Part shown: piece by piece, positions 60,784 to 64,000 of the stretch | How positions within the stretch are numbered: the first letter of the stretch is position 1 | Layout: every line of letters starts with the position of its first letter | Origin: Alphaproteobacteria bacterium | Lineage (GTDB): Bacteria > Pseudomonadota > Alphaproteobacteria > Caulobacterales > Aquidulcibacteraceae | Length of the DNA: 64,000 nucleotides | Reading direction: 5' to 3' | Assembly: GCA_018969015.1 (NCBI GenBank) | Contig: JAGWZE010000017.1 | Coordinates: 1 to 64,000 of the forward strand | Made by a program: the position numbers and the translations under genes | The notes under the pieces: generated by a model | The model's database searches: none | Seen by the model: only the letters and a program-made list of their open reading frames with translations | Told to the model about the DNA's origin: nothing

Positions 60784-61530
60784 TCAGGGCGCGATCATCT
60801 CGCGCGGATCGAAGTTCAACGTCATATCCCCGCCGGCGCGCCGGTTGGGATCGACGTGCAGCGGATTGCACAGCCGCACCGCGCGCAGCGCCGCTTCGGC
60901 GGCGGCGCGCGTGGGCGGATCGGCGGTGCGGAAGTTCGAGGGACTGACGACCTCCGGCTGCCCGACGATCGCGCCATTGGCCTGGAAGGTCACGCGGACC
61001 TTCACGATCAGCTTCTCGGGCGTGACCATGTCGATCGGCATGCGCCAGCATCCTCGCATCTGGGCGCGTATGGCGTCCTGTTCGGTCGCGGTCAATCCGT
61101 CGCCGGCGCCGACGCCGAGACGCGGGCGCTCGCCCGGCTTGGCCTTCGGTCCGGTCGTCGCCGGCGGTTCGCGAGCGCCCGCCGGTTTCGAGCGATCCAG
61201 AAGCTGGGCGAGATCGTCGAGATTGAGGCCCTCGCGGGTCTTTTTCGGCGTGTCCGGCTTCTTCTCGGGCGCCGGCTTGAAGCTGGGCGCCGGGATCGCC
61301 TCGGCGAGCTCCTGCGGCGCGCCCTGCACGCTCTCGGGCGCGAGGCTCTCCACCGGCTCGGCGTCGGCGGCGATCGGCGACACGTTCGAAACCTCGGAGA
61401 TGTCGACGATGTCGATCGGCACGGAATTGGTCTGCGGCTTCAGCTCGGGCGGCGCCTGCGTCCACACGATCAGCGTCGCGCCGAGCGCGGCCAGATGCAG
61501 CGCGGGAGAAACGAGCCAGCCGAGGCGCAC
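60784..61530 (-). CDS. tolA: TolA-like inner-membrane protein
   Basis: 248 residues: N-terminal TM (about 6-24), Pro/Lys-rich periplasmic linker and a C-terminal domain (about 145-245) with paired cysteines (GCWRMP, RLCNPL) and the [17 protein letters not shown] strand typical of TolA/TonB C-terminal folds. Much shorter than the E. coli protein (421) because the helical middle domain is largely missing, as in other alphaproteobacteria. GTG start; no in-frame ATG nearby. Confidence 0.87.
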   Translation of the reverse strand: MRLGWLVSPALHLAALGATLIVWTQAPPELKPQTNSVPIDIVDISEVSNVSPIAADAEPVESLAPESVQGAPQELAEAIPAPSFKPAPEKKPDTPKKTREGLNLDDLAQLLDRSKPAGAREPPATTGPKAKPGERPRLGVGAGDGLTATEQDAIRAQMRGCWRMPIDMVTPEKLIVKVRVTFQANGAIVGQPEVVSPSNFRTADPPTRAAAEAALRAVRLCNPLHVDPNRRAGGDMTLNFDPREMIAP

Positions 61531-61545
61531 GCATCCGCCTCCGGG

Positions 61546-62013
61546 TCAGGGCGCCGTTGCGGCGCGTTTGGCGGGTTTTTCCACGGGCTCGGTGACGAGA
61601 CCGAGATTGCGATAGCCGGCGCTGCTCATCAGCGCCATCACTTCGGCGATGCGGCCGTACTGGGCCGTGTTGTCGCCGCGGATGAAGATGCGCTGGTCGT
61701 AGCCGGTCTGCGCGATCGCCTGCAGGCGCGGCAGGAGCTCGTCCATCGTCACCGCGGTGTCCTGCAGATAGACCTCGCCGTTCGACAGGATCGTCACCGT
61801 CAAGGGCTCTTTGTCCGCAGGCAGAGCTTCCGCTTTCGTCTTCGGCAGCTCGACCTTGATGCCCGCCGTCAGGAGCGGCGCGGTGACCATGAACACGATC
61901 AGGAGCACGAGCATGACGTCGACGAACGGCGTCACGTTGATCTCGGCGACGAGACCACGGCGGCGGCGCCGGCCACGCCCGGCGCGCTTGGCGACGGCAA
62001 GCCCCATCGCCAT
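61546..62013 (-). CDS. tolR: Proton-channel subunit TolR
   Basis: 155 residues of the ExbD/TolR family: one TM (about 28-50) with the proton-carrying Asp in TPFVDVMLVLLIVFMV, and a periplasmic domain (about 60-145). The ATG overlaps the tolQ stop by one base (TGATG). Works with TolQ to energise TolA. Confidence 0.94.
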   Translation of the reverse strand: MAMGLAVAKRAGRGRRRRRGLVAEINVTPFVDVMLVLLIVFMVTAPLLTAGIKVELPKTKAEALPADKEPLTVTILSNGEVYLQDTAVTMDELLPRLQAIAQTGYDQRIFIRGDNTAQYGRIAEVMALMSSAGYRNLGLVTEPVEKPAKRAATAP

Positions 62014-62708
62014 CAGCCGACGCGCTCCGACAGGCGACGCGAGATGCGCGCGGCGCATTCGTCGGCGAAGGTTTCGAGGCGGTCGGTGAACTTCTCGAGG
62101 TCGCCGGCGAAGGCGTTGTAGAAGATCACCGCCGGAATGGCGGCGGCGAGGCCCATGGCGGTCGCGAACAGCGCTTCGGCGATGCCCGGCGCGACGACGC
62201 TGAGATTGGTCTCCTTCGCGGCGGCGATCGAGGCGAAGGAGTTCATGATCCCCCACACCGTGCCGAACAGGCCGACGAAGGGCGCGGCCGAGCCGACGCT
62301 CGCCAGCACGCCGAGACCGCGGCCCGCATCGCCCGCCTCGCGCGCGATCTGCGCCTGCATCAGACGATCGACGCGTTCGGTGAGGAGCGCGGCCTGGGTG
62401 TCGTTCAGCGCGGCCGAGCGGCGCATGTCCCGCCATTCGCGCACGCCGACGGCGAACACCCGCGCCAGGGCGTCATTACGGGCCTCGCCGCGGCCGTCAT
62501 CGAGATCTTCGAGCGTCGCGCCCGACCAGAAGCGCTTCTCGAACGCATCGGCCCGCTTCTTGAGGTCCCCGAACTGCATCCACTTGTCGATCGCGACGGC
62601 CCAGGACCAGATCGAGGCGACGGCCAGGGCGACCATCACGGCTTTCACGATCGGATCGGCTTGCAAGAACAGCCCGGCGATGGACAGGTCGGGTCCGGCG
62701 GCTTCCAT
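62013..62708 (-). CDS. tolQ: Proton-channel subunit TolQ
   Basis: 231 residues of the MotA/TolQ/ExbB family: three TM helices (about 15-37, 128-156, 165-190) with the conserved [23 protein letters not shown]-type segment near 130-150. Forms the pmf-driven motor with TolR. First Tol gene after ybgC, 74 bases downstream of it. Confidence 0.95.
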   Translation of the reverse strand: MEAAGPDLSIAGLFLQADPIVKAVMVALAVASIWSWAVAIDKWMQFGDLKKRADAFEKRFWSGATLEDLDDGRGEARNDALARVFAVGVREWRDMRRSAALNDTQAALLTERVDRLMQAQIAREAGDAGRGLGVLASVGSAAPFVGLFGTVWGIMNSFASIAAAKETNLSVVAPGIAEALFATAMGLAAAIPAVIFYNAFAGDLEKFTDRLETFADECAARISRRLSERVG

Positions 62709-62730
62709 GGTCGCTCCACAAAACGCAGCG

Positions 62731-62774
62731 CAGGGCCGCTGTCACGGCGGCTGGAACCGCCGTCATCGGCCCTG
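62731..62774. promoter_or_regulatory. Two-part hairpin in the ybgC-tolQ gap
   Basis: A 44-base inverted repeat: outer stem CAGGGCCG/CGGCCCTG (62731-62738, 62767-62774), inner stem ACGGCGG/CCGCCGT (62744-62750, 62757-62763). On the minus strand TTTT follows a few bases later. TTGACA, a perfect -35, lies at 62786-62781 but without a clear -10. It could be an attenuator or a structured tolQ leader. Confidence 0.45.
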
Positions 62775-62782
62775 CGAATTTG

Positions 62783-63244
62783 TCAAAACCTAGACCGGGA
62801 CGGATCAAGGAACGGTTTAAGCCTCTCGACCAGCAGCGGCGGCGGCTTTTTGGGCCGCCCCGTGAGGCTGATGCAACAGGCCTCGACCGCCGCCTCGGCA
62901 ATGATTTCCTCACCTCTGTAAAGACTTTGCGCGATCTCGAGACGCGCGCCAACGACCGCGTCGAAGGTGGTGCGGACGGTCAGCCCGTCGTCCACGCGCG
63001 CAGCTTTCCGAAAATTCAGGGTGATGGAGACCACCGAAAAGGCCGTCGGCGCGGCGTCGGCCAGCAGCGCGGTATGGTCGATCCCAGCCAGCCGGAGGAA
63101 ATCGGATCGTCCGCGTTCGAAGTATCGAAGGTAGTTCGCGTGGTAAACGACGCCCGTGAAATCCGTGTCTTCGTAATAGATCCGAACGGGAAGGAAATGG
63201 GCGCGGCCGTCGAACCGGCCGGAGGTCGGGGCGTCCTGGGTCAT
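62783..63244 (-). CDS. ybgC: Tol-Pal associated acyl-CoA thioesterase YbgC
   Basis: 153 residues of the 4-hydroxybenzoyl-CoA thioesterase hot-dog family, with catalytic Asp in [24 protein letters not shown]. It hydrolyses short acyl-CoA in vitro and interacts with phospholipid synthesis proteins in E. coli. First gene of the ybgC-tolQRAB-pal-cpoB operon, divergent from the fasciclin gene. Confidence 0.93.
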   Translation of the reverse strand: MTQDAPTSGRFDGRAHFLPVRIYYEDTDFTGVVYHANYLRYFERGRSDFLRLAGIDHTALLADAAPTAFSVVSITLNFRKAARVDDGLTVRTTFDAVVGARLEIAQSLYRGEEIIAEAAVEACCISLTGRPKKPPPLLVERLKPFLDPSRSRF

Positions 63245-63323
63245 GCCCTTCCCTTACACAGCCCGGCCGCACGCGGCCACACCGGGCGCTGCATCCCGCG
63301 CCTCCCTGCATGGGCCCGGGTCT

Positions 63324-63349
63324 GGAACGCGGCCCGCCGTTCCGGCGTT
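63324..63349 (+). promoter_or_regulatory. EcfG (general stress sigma) promoter of the fasciclin gene
   Basis: GGAAC (63324-63328), 17 bases, CGTT (63346-63349): full consensus. The predicted start of transcription near 63357 leaves a leader of about 45 bases before the ATG at 63401. The -35 also forms part of a GGAACG-N8-CGTTCC dyad (63324-63343). Confidence 0.6.
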
Positions 63350-63400
63350 CAGGCGCCTGCGGACCGCGACCGGGCCGCGGGGCGTCGCAAGGAGCATGAC

Positions 63401-64000
63401 ATGAAGTTCAAGGTTCTGACGGCCGCGGCGGTCCTCGCGCTGGCGACGGCCTGCGCCTCGACCAAAAGCGACGACACGGCGGGAAGCTCGACCTCCCCCT
63501 CGGCGTCCTCCTCCATGGATGCAGGCTCCGGCTCGAGCAGCACGTCACCCTATGCCGGGGCGATGGCGACCGACCCCGGCGGCTCGCCGGGCACAGGCAC
63601 GGGCACAGGGACGGGCACAGGCGCCATGGGCTCGATGGGGTCCATGGGCTCTATGGGCTCTATGGGCTCTATGGGCTCTATGGGATCCATGGGTTCAATG
63701 GGCGCCACGACCCCCGGCGACATCGTCGCCACCGCCCAAGGCGCCGGCGAGTTCTCGACGCTCGTGTCCGCCATCCAGGCCGCCGGCCTGGTCGAGACCC
63801 TGAAGGGCCCCGGCCCCTACACCGTGTTCGCCCCGACCGACGCGGCGTTCAAGGCGCTGCCCGCCGGCACGCTCGACCAGCTGATGCAGCCGGCCAACAA
63901 GGGCCGCCTCGTCTCGGTGCTCACCTACCACGTCGTGCCGGGCAAGCTGACCGCCGCCGATCTTCGCCCCGGGCAGAGCCTGACGACCGTGCAGGGCGGC
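63401..64000 (+). CDS. Fasciclin-domain protein with Met-Gly-Ser repeat, 3' end cut off by window
   Basis: The first 200 residues are visible. Signal sequence [18 protein letters not shown], with Cys18 as possible lipidation site although the lipobox is imperfect. Then come a Ser/Thr-rich stretch, Gly-Thr repeats, nine Met-Gly-(Ser/Ala) units (63626-63706), and the start of a fasciclin (FAS1) domain at about residue 105: [52 protein letters not shown]1 proteins are adhesion-type surface proteins. AAGGAG precedes the ATG by 6 bases. An EcfG-type promoter suggests stress induction. Confidence 0.88.
   Translation, partial: MKFKVLTAAAVLALATACASTKSDDTAGSSTSPSASSSMDAGSGSSSTSPYAGAMATDPGGSPGTGTGTGTGTGAMGSMGSMGSMGSMGSMGSMGSMGSMGATTPGDIVATAQGAGEFSTLVSAIQAAGLVETLKGPGPYTVFAPTDAAFKALPAGTLDQLMQPANKGRLVSVLTYHVVPGKLTAADLRPGQSLTTVQGG
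63626..63706 (+). repeat. 9-bp coding tandem repeat (ATGGGCTCT units)
   Basis: Nine in-frame 9-base units encoding eight Met-Gly-Ser and one Met-Gly-Ala. Units 3 to 6 (63644-63679) are identical at DNA level, which favours slippage. A 6-base Gly-Thr repeat lies just before it. Confidence 0.92.

Noticed and set aside
62758-62786. A complete sigma-70 promoter for tolQ
   Set aside because: TTGACA is present, but the position 17 bases downstream reads ACGGCG, not a -10 hexamer.
63626-63706. CRISPR-like repeat array
   Set aside because: Units are 9 bases without spacers and in frame with a coding sequence; it is a codon repeat.

Overview
The window is a gapless, GC-rich (high third-position GC) bacterial chromosome segment carrying about 55 protein genes. 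No tRNA, rRNA, CRISPR array, transposase or phage gene was recognised. The gene content points to an alphaproteobacterium, probably of the Caulobacterales/Hyphomonadaceae type. The supporting signs are a Tol-Pal operon (ybgC-tolQRAB-pal-cpoB), a cysG-DUF2849-cysI-DUF934 sulfite reduction operon, a DUF2125 protein, the PHA regulator PhaR next to phaA, large TonB-dependent receptors, and several promoters matching the alphaproteobacterial general-stress sigma factor EcfG (GGAAC-N16/17-CGTT). The genus is inference.

Layout: 1-5.7 kb holds two tandem paralogous TonB-dependent receptors, each followed by a strong GC hairpin terminator. The second has a palindromic operator candidate in front. 5.9-12.4 kb is tamA-tamB plus a uridine-kinase-like gene. 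12.4-17.9 kb is signalling: a hybrid histidine kinase with an EcfG-type promoter, then a two-component pair divergent from a periplasmic EF-hand protein, with an 18-bp perfect palindrome between them. 18-22 kb is the sulfite reductase/siroheme operon, divergent from a LysR regulator. 23-29 kb holds a cysteine synthase, a GH42 beta-galactosidase and galK-galT. 29-34.5 kb is mixed metabolism: an aldo-keto reductase, a flavin monooxygenase, a thiolase, a short pantothenate-kinase-like gene, a purine phosphoribosyltransferase, and a small secreted charged protein with a near-consensus EcfG promoter.

34.5-40.1 kb is an envelope/division chain ftsE-ftsX-ydcF-plsC-DUF2125-tenA in which every junction overlaps by 4 nt. 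FtsE has a degenerate signature and lacks the H-loop histidine. 40.2-48.3 kb has three AMP-forming acyl-CoA ligases, an NTF2-like protein and two glutathione transferases, separated by two families of intergenic palindromic repeats. 48.4-53 kb has transketolase, a small unknown gene, phaR and phaA. A Phd/PIN toxin-antitoxin pair follows. 53.9-63.2 kb is a ten-gene co-directional block on the minus strand: ybgC-tolQ-tolR-tolA-tolB-pal-cpoB-ybjN-like-tilS-ftsH. The window ends inside a fasciclin-domain protein with a Met-Gly-Ser repeat and an EcfG-type promoter.

Much of the window serves the cell envelope: outer-membrane uptake (TonB receptors), outer-membrane protein and lipid assembly (TamAB, PlsC), division-linked envelope constriction (FtsEX, Tol-Pal) and membrane proteolysis (FtsH). 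The rest covers sulfur assimilation, galactose use, acyl-CoA/PHA metabolism and stress-linked signalling.
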